Source: Flavobacterium glaciei
Lineage (GTDB): Bacteria > Bacteroidota > Bacteroidia > Flavobacteriales > Flavobacteriaceae
Length of the DNA: 64,000 nucleotides
Assembly (NCBI RefSeq): GCF_003350545.1
Contig: NZ_QQBA01000002.1
Coordinates: forward strand, 278,839-342,838
Direction of reading: 5' to 3'
Under the pieces are notes generated by a model. That model was not told the origin of the DNA and made no database searches. It worked only from the letters and a program-made list of their open reading frames with translations. Shown here piece after piece: positions 18,485 to 27,986 of the stretch. How positions within the stretch are numbered: position 1 is the first letter of the stretch; the number at the start of each line of letters is the position of its first letter. Made by a program: the position numbers and the translations under genes.

Positions 18485-20245
18485 ATGAAAGAATTACGTT
18501 ATTTAAATAAATATTTCGTCAAGTATAAATACAGTTTTTTACTGGGAATCATTTTTACCATAATTGCACAGATATTTATGCTATTCACTCCTAAGTTGAT
18601 AAGCAAATCTTTCAAAGTAATTGAGGCTTTCGCCAAAGACAAAACCGTGTCAAAATCCGTTATTCAAGAGGAATTAATTTCGAACATCTTACTGATTATT
18701 GCCACAACAATAATTGCTGGTTTCCTCACCTTTTTAATGAGACAAACCTTAATTGTCATGTCCCGTCACATAGAATTTGATTTAAAAAACGAAGTATTCC
18801 GTCAATATGAGAATTTGTCACAGAACTTCTACAAGCAAAATCGTACTGGAGATTTAATGAATCGAATTAGCGAAGACGTTTCTAAGGTAAGAATGTACGT
18901 TGGACCGGCCGTAATGTACACCATAAATACTGTAATACGTTTTGCAATAGTCATTGTCTATATGTATAATGTATCACCAATACTAACTTTATACACCTTG
19001 CTTCCTTTACCAATTTTATCTTACGCTATTTTCAAACTAAGCTCAGAAATCAATGTAAGGAGTACCATCTTTCAACAATATCTATCTAAAGTTTCTAGTT
19101 TTTCACAAGAAATATTTTCAGGAATCCGAGTTATAAAAGCATATTCATTAGAAAACCAACATCAAAACAATATGGTCGATTTAGCTAATGAAAGCAAGAG
19201 TAAAAGCTTGAATTTAGCCAAGGTACAATCCTTATTTGGACCTTTAATGTTAGCCCTAATAGGAATCAGTAATTTAGTTGTAATTTATTTTGGTGGTTTA
19301 ATGTACATCAACGGTTCTATAAAAAGCATTGGAACGATTGCCGAATTTATTTTGTATGTAAACATGCTTACTTGGCCTGTAGCATCGTTAGGATGGGTTT
19401 CGTCTATGGTACAAGAAGCCGAAGCTTCACAAAAACGACTTAATGAATTCCTAAAAATTGAACCCGAGATAAAAAATAAAAATCTGAATAAATCAGTAAT
19501 TAAAGGTTCTATTTCTTTTGAAAATGTAAGTTATACTTACGAAGATACTAATATCAAAGCGTTACAAAACATTTCTTTCTCCGTAAAAAAAGGAGAAACC
19601 TTAGCTATTCTAGGAAAAACAGGATCTGGAAAATCTACCATTTTGTCCTTGATATCTAGAATGTATGATGTAACCGAAGGAAAAATAACCATCGATGAAA
19701 ACGAAATAAGCAGCGTAAATCTTTTTGATTTGCGAAACAATATTGGTATCGTTCCACAAGATGCGTTTTTGTTTTCAGACAGCATTAAAAACAACATTAT
19801 GTTTGGCAAAGAAAATGCGACCATGCAAGAAGTAGAATCAGCCGCTAAAAGTGCTGTGGTTCACGATAACATCATAGGTTTCAATAAACAATATGAAACT
19901 GTTCTTGGCGAAAGAGGAATTACACTTTCAGGAGGTCAAAAACAAAGAGTCTCTATTGCCCGAGCCATTATTAAGAACCCACCTATTTTACTTTTTGACG
20001 ATTGTTTATCTGCTGTAGATACAGAAACCGAAGAAACTATATTAAATAACTTGTATGATATTTGCAAAGACAAAACGACTATAATTGTAAGTCATCGTGT
20101 ATCATCTGCTAAAAATGCAGATAGAATTATCATCATTGAAAAGGGTGAAATAATACAACAAGGTTCTCATAATCAATTGATAAATCAAGAAGGCTATTAT
20201 GCCGATTTGTATTTGAAACAACTTTCAGAAAAAGAAATGCTATAA
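18485..20245 (+). CDS. ABC exporter (fused permease and ATPase)
   Basis: A 586-residue half-transporter: six membrane helices in residues 1-310 and a nucleotide-binding domain from about 340. Walker A is LGKTGSGKST, the signature LSGGQKQRVSIARA, and Walker B ILLFDDCLSAVD, in which the residue after the Walker B Asp is Asp rather than the catalytic Glu. That substitution is common in subunits of heterodimeric multidrug exporters (YheI/LmrC-like), but no partner gene is adjacent. Substrate unknown. Confidence 0.9.
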   Translation: MKELRYLNKYFVKYKYSFLLGIIFTIIAQIFMLFTPKLISKSFKVIEAFAKDKTVSKSVIQEELISNILLIIATTIIAGFLTFLMRQTLIVMSRHIEFDLKNEVFRQYENLSQNFYKQNRTGDLMNRISEDVSKVRMYVGPAVMYTINTVIRFAIVIVYMYNVSPILTLYTLLPLPILSYAIFKLSSEINVRSTIFQQYLSKVSSFSQEIFSGIRVIKAYSLENQHQNNMVDLANESKSKSLNLAKVQSLFGPLMLALIGISNLVVIYFGGLMYINGSIKSIGTIAEFILYVNMLTWPVASLGWVSSMVQEAEASQKRLNEFLKIEPEIKNKNLNKSVIKGSISFENVSYTYEDTNIKALQNISFSVKKGETLAILGKTGSGKSTILSLISRMYDVTEGKITIDENEISSVNLFDLRNNIGIVPQDAFLFSDSIKNNIMFGKENATMQEVESAAKSAVVHDNIIGFNKQYETVLGERGITLSGGQKQRVSIARAIIKNPPILLFDDCLSAVDTETEETILNNLYDICKDKTTIIVSHRVSSAKNADRIIIIEKGEIIQQGSHNQLINQEGYYADLYLKQLSEKEML

Positions 20246-20316
20246 TTGTTGGATAATACATATATTTTTTAGATTTTTGGATACTACTTAACAACCATAA
20301 ATTGATAGAAAGGATT

Positions 20317-20697
20317 ATGAGAGAACATGACATGTTAGAAAAAGAAGAGATATTTTCTAAAGTTTTAAGAGCTGGAAGAAGAACCTATTTCTTTGATGTG
20401 AGAGCGACAAAAGCAGATGATTATTACATTACCATTACCGAAAGCAAAAAATTTACTGAAGAAGATGGTTCATTCCATTTTAAAAAACATAAAATTTATT
20501 TATACAAAGAAGATTTTGCTGCTTTTGCAGAAATTCTTGACGAAATGACTTCTTATGTTCTAAACCACAAAGGCGAAGAAGTAATCTCAGAAAGACACCA
20601 AAAAGATTTCAAAAAAGAATATGCATCTGAAAAAATAGATGATGAAATTATACCACAAACATCCGCTTTTACTAATATAGAATTTGATGATATTTAA
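20317..20697 (+). CDS. DUF3276 (PUR-alpha-like) nucleic-acid-binding protein
   Basis: A 126-residue small protein with the conserved core KEEIFSKVLRAGRRTYFFDVR and FHFKKHKIYLYKEDFAAF, typical of the Bacteroidota DUF3276 family. Members have a PUR-alpha-like fold that binds single-stranded nucleic acid. I start it at the ATG at 20317 (MREHDML) rather than the TTG at 20302 because it is preceded by an AAAGG-like sequence and matches the usual family N-terminus. Followed by a terminator. Confidence 0.85.
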   Translation: MREHDMLEKEEIFSKVLRAGRRTYFFDVRATKADDYYITITESKKFTEEDGSFHFKKHKIYLYKEDFAAFAEILDEMTSYVLNHKGEEVISERHQKDFKKEYASEKIDDEIIPQTSAFTNIEFDDI

Positions 20698-20723
20698 TTT
20701 TTAATTCCTTACTTACAAAAGAA

Positions 20724-20759
20724 AAAAGTCCAAAGTCAACTGATTTTGGACTTTTTTTT
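20724..20759 (+). terminator. Terminator after DUF3276 gene
   Basis: AAAGTCCAAA / TTTTGGACTTT stem with a short loop and a T run. Confidence 0.85.
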
Positions 20760-20798
20760 AATTATTTAATCTAAAAGATTCTTTCTTTATTAAACACG

Positions 20799-21605
20799 AT
20801 GATAACAACTCTAGTTTCTACAGAATGGCTTTATAAAAATATTGATTTACCCAATTTAATAGTTCTAGACGCTAGTTTAAAGGATAATCAAGCGCAAGCG
20901 CAATCAAATTTTGATATTGTAAGAATCCCTAAAGCTCGATTTTTTGATTTAAAAAAAGCATTCAGCGAGCAAAGTAACCTATTGCCTAATTCGATACCAA
21001 GTCCACTTCAATTTGAAAGGGAAGCTAAAAAACTTGGAATATCAAAAAACAGTGTTATAGTCGTATATGACAATATAGGGATATACTCTAGCCCAAGAGT
21101 ATGGTGGTTGTTTAAAGTTATGGGATTTACAAATATAGCAGTACTTGATGGCGGTTTACCACAATGGATAGCTAGCAAATATCCCGTAAAAGCAATTCTA
21201 GAAACCGAAATATATGACCCTGGAGATTTTGAAGCTGATTATCAAAAAAAACTTATAAAAACTAAAAGTCAAGTAAAACAAAATAGTGCAACCCTAAATT
21301 GTCTTATCGTTGATGCACGAATTGAAAATCGTTTTACAGGTGCAATCAAAGAAACTAGATTCGGCTTAAAAAGCGGGCATATCCCAATGGCAATTAATAT
21401 TCCCTACACAAGTGTGCTAAGTAACACCCATTTTTTACCACTAGAGGAACTTAAAAAAGTTTTAAAACCTGATCACAAACCGCTTATAATATACTGTGGA
21501 TCAGGAGTCACTGCTTGCATAGTTCTGTTAGCTTACGCGTTAATAAACAAAAAAAATTGCGCCATTTATGATGGCTCATGGGCCGAATGGGGTCAAGAAA
21601 AATAA
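20799..21605 (+). CDS. Two-domain sulfurtransferase (rhodanese family)
   Basis: A 268-residue tandem rhodanese protein of the thiosulfate/3-mercaptopyruvate sulfurtransferase family. The inactive N-terminal domain spans about residues 1-125. The C-terminal domain carries the active-site loop CGSGVTA, with the sulfur-accepting Cys; a CGSGVTA loop is more typical of mercaptopyruvate than thiosulfate enzymes. No signal peptide, so cytosolic. Stands alone. Confidence 0.9.
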   Translation: MITTLVSTEWLYKNIDLPNLIVLDASLKDNQAQAQSNFDIVRIPKARFFDLKKAFSEQSNLLPNSIPSPLQFEREAKKLGISKNSVIVVYDNIGIYSSPRVWWLFKVMGFTNIAVLDGGLPQWIASKYPVKAILETEIYDPGDFEADYQKKLIKTKSQVKQNSATLNCLIVDARIENRFTGAIKETRFGLKSGHIPMAINIPYTSVLSNTHFLPLEELKKVLKPDHKPLIIYCGSGVTACIVLLAYALINKKNCAIYDGSWAEWGQEK

Positions 21606-21720
21606 GAGCGCTCTGTTTTTGGATTAGTCTTTAGATGCCAAACTAAACAGTAGTTAATTTACTGAAAATCAATATTTTTAAAGTCATAATTTCGTACTTT
21701 TAAAAACTTATTTGGTATTC

Positions 21721-22641
21721 ATGAAACAATCTTACACAATTTTTGAGTTTTTATATCGCTTGTTGTTATCCAAAGAAACTAAAAAAAGAGCTGAAACTTT
21801 CTTTGTTTCGTTAGCAATAATTAGTTTTTTACTGCATTTAGCCATCATTGCCTTAGTTGACCTTAAAATAATTTTGATTAATGACTATTCTACCTTATTG
21901 AGTAATCCTATATCGGCAATTTATACACCATTCTCGTTTATTTTGATATATGAAGTATATCTGTTGGTTTATTATCTCCCAAAATCAACTACCATTTATA
22001 TAGGCAAGCAATATGAAATTATTACGCTAATTATTATCCGAAGAATTTTTAAAGACTTAACCAAATTAGAATTTAATTCAAATTGGTTTGCCTCAAAGGC
22101 TAATGTGAATTTTACCCTTGACATTGTGGCAACGATAATCCTGTTTTTTTTAATATATGTATTTTACAACCTCAACAAGCGAAATGAAATTAACCAATCC
22201 AAAATTCAGAAAACTATTGATGTCAATTCATTCATAAGGCTAAAGAATGTTTTTGCTATAGTTCTCATTCCTATATTTTTAGTGCTTTCCATATACAGTT
22301 TGGCTCATTGGATTTACGAAAGTTTCTTTTCGATAACTCAAATCGTTGATACAATAAAAGACATCAATAAGATATTCTTTGCCGATTTTTTTACAATTCT
22401 AATTTTAATTGAAGTGCTTTTGCTTTTGTTTTCTTTCTTCCTTTCGGATAAATTCAACAAAGTCATCCGCAATTCAGGCTTTATAATATCCACTATATTA
22501 ATAAAGCTCTCTTTTGGAACTGAAGGAATCTTAAATACCATCCTTATTGTCGCCGCAGTATTATTTGGTGTCATTATCTTAGCTATTCACAATAAATATG
22601 ACAATTTAGAAGTAAAAAGCATCAGTACTTTAGAGTCTTAA
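21721..22641 (+). CDS. Integral membrane protein of unknown function
   Basis: About 306 residues with six or so hydrophobic helices (around 30-50, 65-85, 130-150, 178-198, 225-245 and 260-290) separated by short charged loops. No family recognised. Start placed at the ATG 21721 (MKQSYTIFEFLYRLL), since the TTG three codons upstream is less likely. A TACTTTTA element resembling the -7 consensus lies about 19 bp upstream. Ends two bases from the convergent CsaA-like gene. Confidence 0.7.
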   Translation: MKQSYTIFEFLYRLLLSKETKKRAETFFVSLAIISFLLHLAIIALVDLKIILINDYSTLLSNPISAIYTPFSFILIYEVYLLVYYLPKSTTIYIGKQYEIITLIIIRRIFKDLTKLEFNSNWFASKANVNFTLDIVATIILFFLIYVFYNLNKRNEINQSKIQKTIDVNSFIRLKNVFAIVLIPIFLVLSIYSLAHWIYESFFSITQIVDTIKDINKIFFADFFTILILIEVLLLLFSFFLSDKFNKVIRNSGFIISTILIKLSFGTEGILNTILIVAAVLFGVIILAIHNKYDNLEVKSISTLES

Positions 22642-22642
22642 A

Positions 22643-22981
22643 TTACCCTATTCGCAATCCATTTTCTATTTTAAAGTCAGGAGCCAGTAAAATCACATCT
22701 CCTTCATCTCCCATGGCTCCTAAAACCAAGCATTCGCTCATAAATTTCCCAATTTGTTTTTTAGGAAAATTGATAACGGCAACAATTTGTCGGTGCATCA
22801 AATCTCCTTTTTGATAGCGTTTCGTAATTTGTGCAGATGTTTTCCTGATTCCGATTTCAGAACCAAAATCGATTGTTAATTGGTACGCCGGTTTTCGTGC
22901 TTCAGGAAAATCATTTATTTCTAAAATGGTTCCAATGCGCATTTCTACTCTTTCAAATTCGGTCCAGCTCAGGTTTTCCAT
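22643..22981 (-). CDS. CsaA-like tRNA-binding-domain protein
   Basis: A 112-residue single-domain protein with the tRNA-binding OB fold: FERVEMRIGTI, the KTSAQIT loop, and the hallmark AVINFPKKQIGKFMSECLVLG. Matches CsaA, a small dimeric protein linked to export chaperoning and tRNA binding. Full length for the family. Own promoter element upstream. Confidence 0.9.
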   Translation of the reverse strand: MENLSWTEFERVEMRIGTILEINDFPEARKPAYQLTIDFGSEIGIRKTSAQITKRYQKGDLMHRQIVAVINFPKKQIGKFMSECLVLGAMGDEGDVILLAPDFKIENGLRIG

Positions 22982-23008
22982 ATTCTATTTTTTTTATTTA
23001 TTGAATAA

Positions 23009-23016
23009 CAAACCTA
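23009..23016 (-). promoter_or_regulatory. Promoter -7 element of CsaA-like gene
   Basis: Minus-strand TAGGTTTG matches TAnnTTTG, about 28 bp upstream of the start codon. Confidence 0.5.
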
Positions 23017-23121
23017 TCAATTTTGCAACTAATTAAACTAATTCCGTAAAACTTTTTTTATGCGATAGCCCTAATTTTACAAAAGGCGAATATTAAATTC
23101 ATCTTTTAAATTGAAAACATT

Positions 23122-24000
23122 ATGGAAATAAGTCAAATAAATGGTAGCGAAATGCGTAACGAAAGTAATTCTGGAATAGACTTTTATGTTGAAACAGCGC
23201 CAAATGTAAAATTATACGTGAAAGATTATGGTCAAGGAAAACCCGTAATTCTTATTCATGGTTGGCCGTTATCGAATGAAATGTGGGAATACCAAATTGA
23301 TGCTTTGATACAGAATAACTGCAGAGTTATTACCTATGACCGTCGGGGTTTTGGGAAATCATCTCAACCTTGGGATGGATATGATTATGATACTTTGGCC
23401 GACGATTTAAAAGCAATTATTGAACACTTAAATTTAAATGATGTTGCGCTTGTTGGATTTTCAATGGGTGGCGGTGAGGTGGTTCGTTATTTTAGTCGTC
23501 ACGGCGGAAAAGGAGTTTCGAAAGCAGTACTAATATCTTCAGTAACCCCTTTTCAACTGAAAACCGATTCGAATCCAAACGGAGTTCCACAAGAGAAATA
23601 CGATGGAATGGCGGAACAAATTAAAGCGGACCGAATTGGTTTTCTGGATAATTTTGGAAAAACATTTTTCGGGGTGAGTTTTATCAGTAAACCAATCAGC
23701 ACTCCTTTATTAGATTATTACAGAATGCTGTGTTCTTTTGCATCTCCTCGGGCAACATTAGAATGTGCAAAGTCCTTTTCGACAACCGATTTTCGTTCAG
23801 AAATGGCATCCGTACTTGTTCCTACTTTAATAATTCATGGGGATGAAGATAAAACTGTACCCATTGAAATCACTTCTGAAATAGCAACTAAATTAATCCC
23901 AGATAATAAATTTATTATTTACGAAGGAGCGCCACACGGATTGTTTTATATAGAAAAAGACAAATTAAATCAAGATTTGGTTGAATTTTTAAATTCATAA
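23122..24000 (+). CDS. Alpha/beta hydrolase (arylesterase/non-haem haloperoxidase-like)
   Basis: A 292-residue cytosolic alpha/beta hydrolase. Oxyanion-hole motif HGWPLS, nucleophile elbow GFSMGG, catalytic Asp in IIHGDEDKTVP and His in GAPHGL. The YDRRGFGKSSQPWDGYDYDT segment is typical of the arylesterase/bromoperoxidase subgroup. About 20 residues precede the conserved domain; an internal Met at residue 11 is an alternative start. Substrate unknown. Shares a bidirectional terminator with the isomerase gene. Confidence 0.85.
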   Translation: MEISQINGSEMRNESNSGIDFYVETAPNVKLYVKDYGQGKPVILIHGWPLSNEMWEYQIDALIQNNCRVITYDRRGFGKSSQPWDGYDYDTLADDLKAIIEHLNLNDVALVGFSMGGGEVVRYFSRHGGKGVSKAVLISSVTPFQLKTDSNPNGVPQEKYDGMAEQIKADRIGFLDNFGKTFFGVSFISKPISTPLLDYYRMLCSFASPRATLECAKSFSTTDFRSEMASVLVPTLIIHGDEDKTVPIEITSEIATKLIPDNKFIIYEGAPHGLFYIEKDKLNQDLVEFLNS

Positions 24001-24054
24001 ATAAGCAGCACATTCTATTCTAATAGAGCTACAGCTTAAATTTAATCCACAAAA

Positions 24055-24082
24055 AAACCCAAAACATCAGTTTTGGGTTTTT
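24055..24082. terminator. Bidirectional terminator
   Basis: AAACCCAAAAC / GTTTTGGGTTT stem with a four-base loop and A/T runs on both sides, between the convergent hydrolase and isomerase genes. Confidence 0.9.
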
Positions 24083-24105
24083 TAAATTTATGAGAATAGT
24101 TCAAA

Positions 24106-25038
24106 CTATTTTACGTCCATCAATTCTACATCAAAAATAAGAGTAGCGTTAGGTGGAATAACTCCTCCAGCTCCTCTTGGTCCATACCCTAAATCAGACG
24201 GAATTACAAAACGAGCTTTATCTCCTACTTTTAAAAGTGCAATACCTTCATCCCAACCTTCAATAACTTGGCCTTGACCCAGTTTAAATTCGATTGGTTT
24301 TTTTCTTGGATAAGAAGAGTCAAAAACTTTTCCGTTTTCTAAAGAACCCTCATAGTGTACTGAAACAGTTTTACCGCTTTCTGCTTTTTTACCTTCACCT
24401 CTTTGGATAAATTGGTAACGCAATCCGCTTTCTGTTTTTTCAAAACCTGCTGCTAATTTTTCCATAGCTGCTTCCACTTCCGCTTTTAAGGCAGCATCAC
24501 GTTTGTTACGAGATCCTTTGAAAGTAATGAAAGCTTCAATAGCATTCCAGTTTTTAGCTTCTTCACCTTCTCTTATGATTTCTAAAGATTCTAAAACATC
24601 ACCTTGAGCAACAGCGTCAACAATATCTTGACCTTCTACAACATGTCCAAAAACAGTATGTTTATTATCTAACCAATCTGTAGGAATGTGTGTAATATAA
24701 AATTGAGATCCGTTTGTACCAGGTCCTGAGTTAGCCATTGCCAAAACTCCCGGACGATTGTGTTTTAAACTTGGGTGAAATTCATCATCAAATTTATATC
24801 CAGGATCTCCTGTTCCTGTTCCTTGTGGACAACCACCTTGAATCATGAAATCAGGAATTACTCTATGGAATTTTAAACCATCATAAAATTTAACCCCTTG
24901 CGGTTTTACTTTATTTTCTAAGTTTCCTTCAGCCAATCCTACGAAGTTTCCAACAGTTCCTGGAGTTAAATCGTGTGTTAGTTTTACTAAAATAGCACCT
25001 TTTGTGGTGTTGAATTTAGCATATATTCCGTTTTCCAT
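24106..25038 (-). CDS. Peptidyl-prolyl isomerase: cyclophilin-FKBP fusion
   Basis: A 310-residue folding catalyst with two unrelated isomerase domains in one chain. Residues 1-160 are cyclophilin (FHRVIPDFMIQGG, GTNGSQFYIT, LDNKHTVFG). Residues 200-310 are FKBP (VSVHYEGSLENGKVFDSS, GQVIEGWDEGI, IPSDLGYG, LIFDVELMDV). They are joined by a charged helical linker. No signal peptide, so cytosolic. Both active sites look intact. Confidence 0.95.
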   Translation of the reverse strand: MENGIYAKFNTTKGAILVKLTHDLTPGTVGNFVGLAEGNLENKVKPQGVKFYDGLKFHRVIPDFMIQGGCPQGTGTGDPGYKFDDEFHPSLKHNRPGVLAMANSGPGTNGSQFYITHIPTDWLDNKHTVFGHVVEGQDIVDAVAQGDVLESLEIIREGEEAKNWNAIEAFITFKGSRNKRDAALKAEVEAAMEKLAAGFEKTESGLRYQFIQRGEGKKAESGKTVSVHYEGSLENGKVFDSSYPRKKPIEFKLGQGQVIEGWDEGIALLKVGDKARFVIPSDLGYGPRGAGGVIPPNATLIFDVELMDVK

Positions 25039-25061
25039 TTTTTTTAATTTTTATTGAGTGG

Positions 25062-25069
25062 CAAATTTA
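25062..25069 (-). promoter_or_regulatory. Promoter -7 element of isomerase gene
   Basis: Minus-strand TAAATTTG matches TAnnTTTG, 24 bp upstream of the start codon. Confidence 0.5.
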
Positions 25070-25247
25070 CAAAATTAATTTATTTGAACCTATTCGCTAA
25101 AATGTTACATTTGATATAATATCTTGCTATTTGCACCAATTTAAAAACTAAAAAATATCAGAATTTAAGCAGTCTAGAATTTAATAAATTCTAAATTAAC
25201 CTAAAACCAATTGGTACTTTAACAACCTAACCCTAAAACTTTTTTTC

Positions 25248-27767
25248 ATGAAATCTATCTATTGTATTTTATTCTTATTAGGCTTTATGTGTAATGCTCA
25301 ACAGCAGTTGGTTACATTAGATTATTATTTACCAAAAAACACTACATACAATCAAAAAATTCCGACACCTAAAAGCATATTAAATTTTGAATTAGGAGAA
25401 ATGCACACGGATCACAATCAAGTGGTTCATTTTATGAATGCTATTGCAAAAGCCTCAGACAGAGTGCAAATAGAGACAACCGGTTATACTTATGAAAACC
25501 GACCGCTACAATTACTTACTATTTCGAGCCCTAAAAATTTAGCAAAAATTGATGAAATCCATAAAAGACATCTTGCACTAACGGACTCAAATGCAAGCAA
25601 TCAGGACGTATCTGACCTGCCTGTTGTTGTGTATTTAGGCTATTCTATTCATGGAAATGAATCCAGTGGGACTGGTGCTGCCATTGCGTTGGCCTATTAT
25701 CTTGCAGCATCAGAAAGTCCTGAACTTGAAGAAATACTAAACAATACGGTCATTTTATTAGATCCCAGTTTAAATCCAGATGGATTGCATCGTTTTTCTA
25801 CTTGGGTAAATAGCCATAAGAGTAAAAATTTAGTAACCGATCCTAATGATAGAGAATTCAATGAAGCATGGCCAGGAGGTCGATTTAATCATTATTGGTT
25901 TGATATGAACAGAGACTGGCTTCCTGTCCAACTTCCGGAAAGTCAGGCGCGCATTAGGACATATAGAAAATGGATGCCTAACGTATTGTGTGATTTCCAC
26001 GAAATGGGAACTAATTCGACCTACTTTTTTCAACCCGGAGTTCAGAGTCGCACAAATCCTCTTACTCCTGAACTAAACCAGAGATTAACTAAAAAAATTG
26101 CTGGATATCATGCCAAAGCATTGGACAAAATTGGGAGTTTTTATTTTGTTGAAGACAGTTATGATGACTTTTATTATGGTAAAGGATCTTCTTATCCAGA
26201 CGTCAATGGAGGCATAGGTATTTTATTCGAACAAGCAAGTTCTAGAGGACATGCCCAGCAAAGCGCAAACGGAGTAATCACCTTTCCATTTACCATCAGA
26301 AATCAATTTACTACTAGTCTATCAACATTGCAGGCTACGTATGAAATGCGAAAAGAGTTGTTGAAATACCAACAGGATTTTTTTAGTAATTCCAGTATCG
26401 AAAGTAAAAATAATAAAATAAAAGGTTACGTCTTTGGTGACGAAAAAGATGCCTCCAGAGTTAAAGAACTGACAAAAATTCTTAGCCAACATAAAATTGA
26501 GATGCTTCATTTGAAAGAAGACATCACCATTAACAAAAAGAAATTCAGCAAAGATTTGAGTGTTATTATTCCAATGGAACAAAAAAACTCAAAGCTGATT
26601 CACGCTATTTTCGACAGACAAACCAAATTCAAGGACAGCTTATTTTATGATATTTCAGCTTGGAATTTTGATTTGGCTTTCAATTTAAATTTCGAAGGAA
26701 TGAATTCCCTTGCACTGGCTGGAGCGCGTTATGAAAACTCGATTAAACCTGGAATAGTAAATCAAAAAAGTGAGGTGGGTTATTTAATTGAATGGACCGA
26801 TTATAATTCTCCTAAACTTTTATACCAATTACTTGCCAAAGGATTGCGTGTAAAAACAACTAAGAAACCATTTGTACACAACGGGAAAACTTTTTCTTAT
26901 GGAAGTTTATTAGTACCTATTCAAAATCAAACGTTGAGTTCAGATGAAATTTATGCTTATCTCAACCAAATTATTCCAAACTATACTATTGAAATTACCG
27001 CAGTAGAAACGGGTTTTACCGATGGTGCCAATTTAGGAAATCCTAATTTAGTTACTCTTACGATGCCAAAAATAGCCATGGTTGTAGGGCGTAATGTTGA
27101 TCCATCAGATGCAGGAGAATTATGGCATTTATTTGATCAAAAAGCTGAGATTCCATTAACTAAAATAGATGTGGAACAACTGCAAAGAGTAAATCTAAGC
27201 GCCTACAATACTTTGATCATGGTCAATGGAAATTATGCTGGACTTTCTCCGGCTATAGTTACTAAAATAGAACAATGGACACAAAACGGAGGGACTTTGA
27301 TTGCTTATCAGGATGCTATTAAATGGCTCAGCGATGCAAAATTAATTGAGTTGACTTTAAAAACCAATAAGAGCGAAGCCAAAGCGATTACCTTTGAACA
27401 AACAAGCGATTTCAGGGGAGCACAAGAGATTGGAGGAGCCATATTTGAAACTAGATTAGATTTGTCGCACCCTATTAATTATGGAATGCCAAGAAATACA
27501 ATGCCAATTTTCAGGAATTCATCAATTTTTATTGAACCGAATAATAACAGCTTTAGTAACCCGATACAATACACTAAAAATCCGTTACTAAGCGGTTACA
27601 TTTCGAAACCAAAACTGGAATTATTAAAAGAAACTGTTCCGTTTCAAGCGATACGAAAAGGAGAAGGGAATATCTTAATTTTTACTGACAACACTAATTT
27701 CAGAGCTTTCTGGTTGGGAACCGAAAAATTATTTTGGAATGCGGTTTTCTTTAATAAACTGATGTAG
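25248..27767 (+). CDS. Secreted M14 zinc carboxypeptidase with C-terminal GATase-like domain
   Basis: An 839-residue exported protein (signal peptide about 1-18). The peptidase domain spans about residues 40-370: the HGNESSG motif supplies the zinc His and Glu, followed by DPSLNPDG and FHEMGTNST with the second zinc His. The rest (about 590-800) contains a class I glutamine-amidotransferase-like region (IAMVVGRNVDPSDAGELWHLFD), a fusion seen in Bacteroidota M14 peptidases. Likely degrades external peptides. Confidence 0.88.
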   Translation: MKSIYCILFLLGFMCNAQQQLVTLDYYLPKNTTYNQKIPTPKSILNFELGEMHTDHNQVVHFMNAIAKASDRVQIETTGYTYENRPLQLLTISSPKNLAKIDEIHKRHLALTDSNASNQDVSDLPVVVYLGYSIHGNESSGTGAAIALAYYLAASESPELEEILNNTVILLDPSLNPDGLHRFSTWVNSHKSKNLVTDPNDREFNEAWPGGRFNHYWFDMNRDWLPVQLPESQARIRTYRKWMPNVLCDFHEMGTNSTYFFQPGVQSRTNPLTPELNQRLTKKIAGYHAKALDKIGSFYFVEDSYDDFYYGKGSSYPDVNGGIGILFEQASSRGHAQQSANGVITFPFTIRNQFTTSLSTLQATYEMRKELLKYQQDFFSNSSIESKNNKIKGYVFGDEKDASRVKELTKILSQHKIEMLHLKEDITINKKKFSKDLSVIIPMEQKNSKLIHAIFDRQTKFKDSLFYDISAWNFDLAFNLNFEGMNSLALAGARYENSIKPGIVNQKSEVGYLIEWTDYNSPKLLYQLLAKGLRVKTTKKPFVHNGKTFSYGSLLVPIQNQTLSSDEIYAYLNQIIPNYTIEITAVETGFTDGANLGNPNLVTLTMPKIAMVVGRNVDPSDAGELWHLFDQKAEIPLTKIDVEQLQRVNLSAYNTLIMVNGNYAGLSPAIVTKIEQWTQNGGTLIAYQDAIKWLSDAKLIELTLKTNKSEAKAITFEQTSDFRGAQEIGGAIFETRLDLSHPINYGMPRNTMPIFRNSSIFIEPNNNSFSNPIQYTKNPLLSGYISKPKLELLKETVPFQAIRKGEGNILIFTDNTNFRAFWLGTEKLFWNAVFFNKLM

Positions 27768-27810
27768 AAAAACCAAAAATCTTTAATTAAAATAGCAACG
27801 CAGAATACAA

Positions 27811-27847
27811 AAAAAGCGCAGTGTAGTAATTACATTGCGCTTTTTTT
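27811..27847 (+). terminator. Terminator after M14 peptidase gene
   Basis: AAAAAGCGCAGTGTA / TTACATTGCGCTTTTT stem with T run. It lies immediately outside the left border of the cassette array. Confidence 0.85.
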
Positions 27848-27852
27848 GACTA

Positions 27853-27978
27853 ATCTAACGTTTCGCTGCTTTGAGATGTGGCGGATTAAGGACTTAAATT
27901 TTTGCTTAATGACCAATTTGCAAGTACAAAATTCTAATTTACCCACAATCCCCAGCTTACGTATAATGCGTGTTGTGG
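27853..27978 (-). repeat. attC-like site 1 (126 bp, array end)
   Basis: Minus strand: starts CCACAAC, ends CGTTAGAT; the terminal core GTTAGAT fits GTTRRRY exactly. The arm next to that end reads AACGTTTCGC-N12-TGGCGG on the plus strand, the same spacing and ends as in site 5. The two arms are imperfectly complementary. It follows the last cassette gene. Confidence 0.55.
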
Positions 27979-27986
27979 CTAGTACA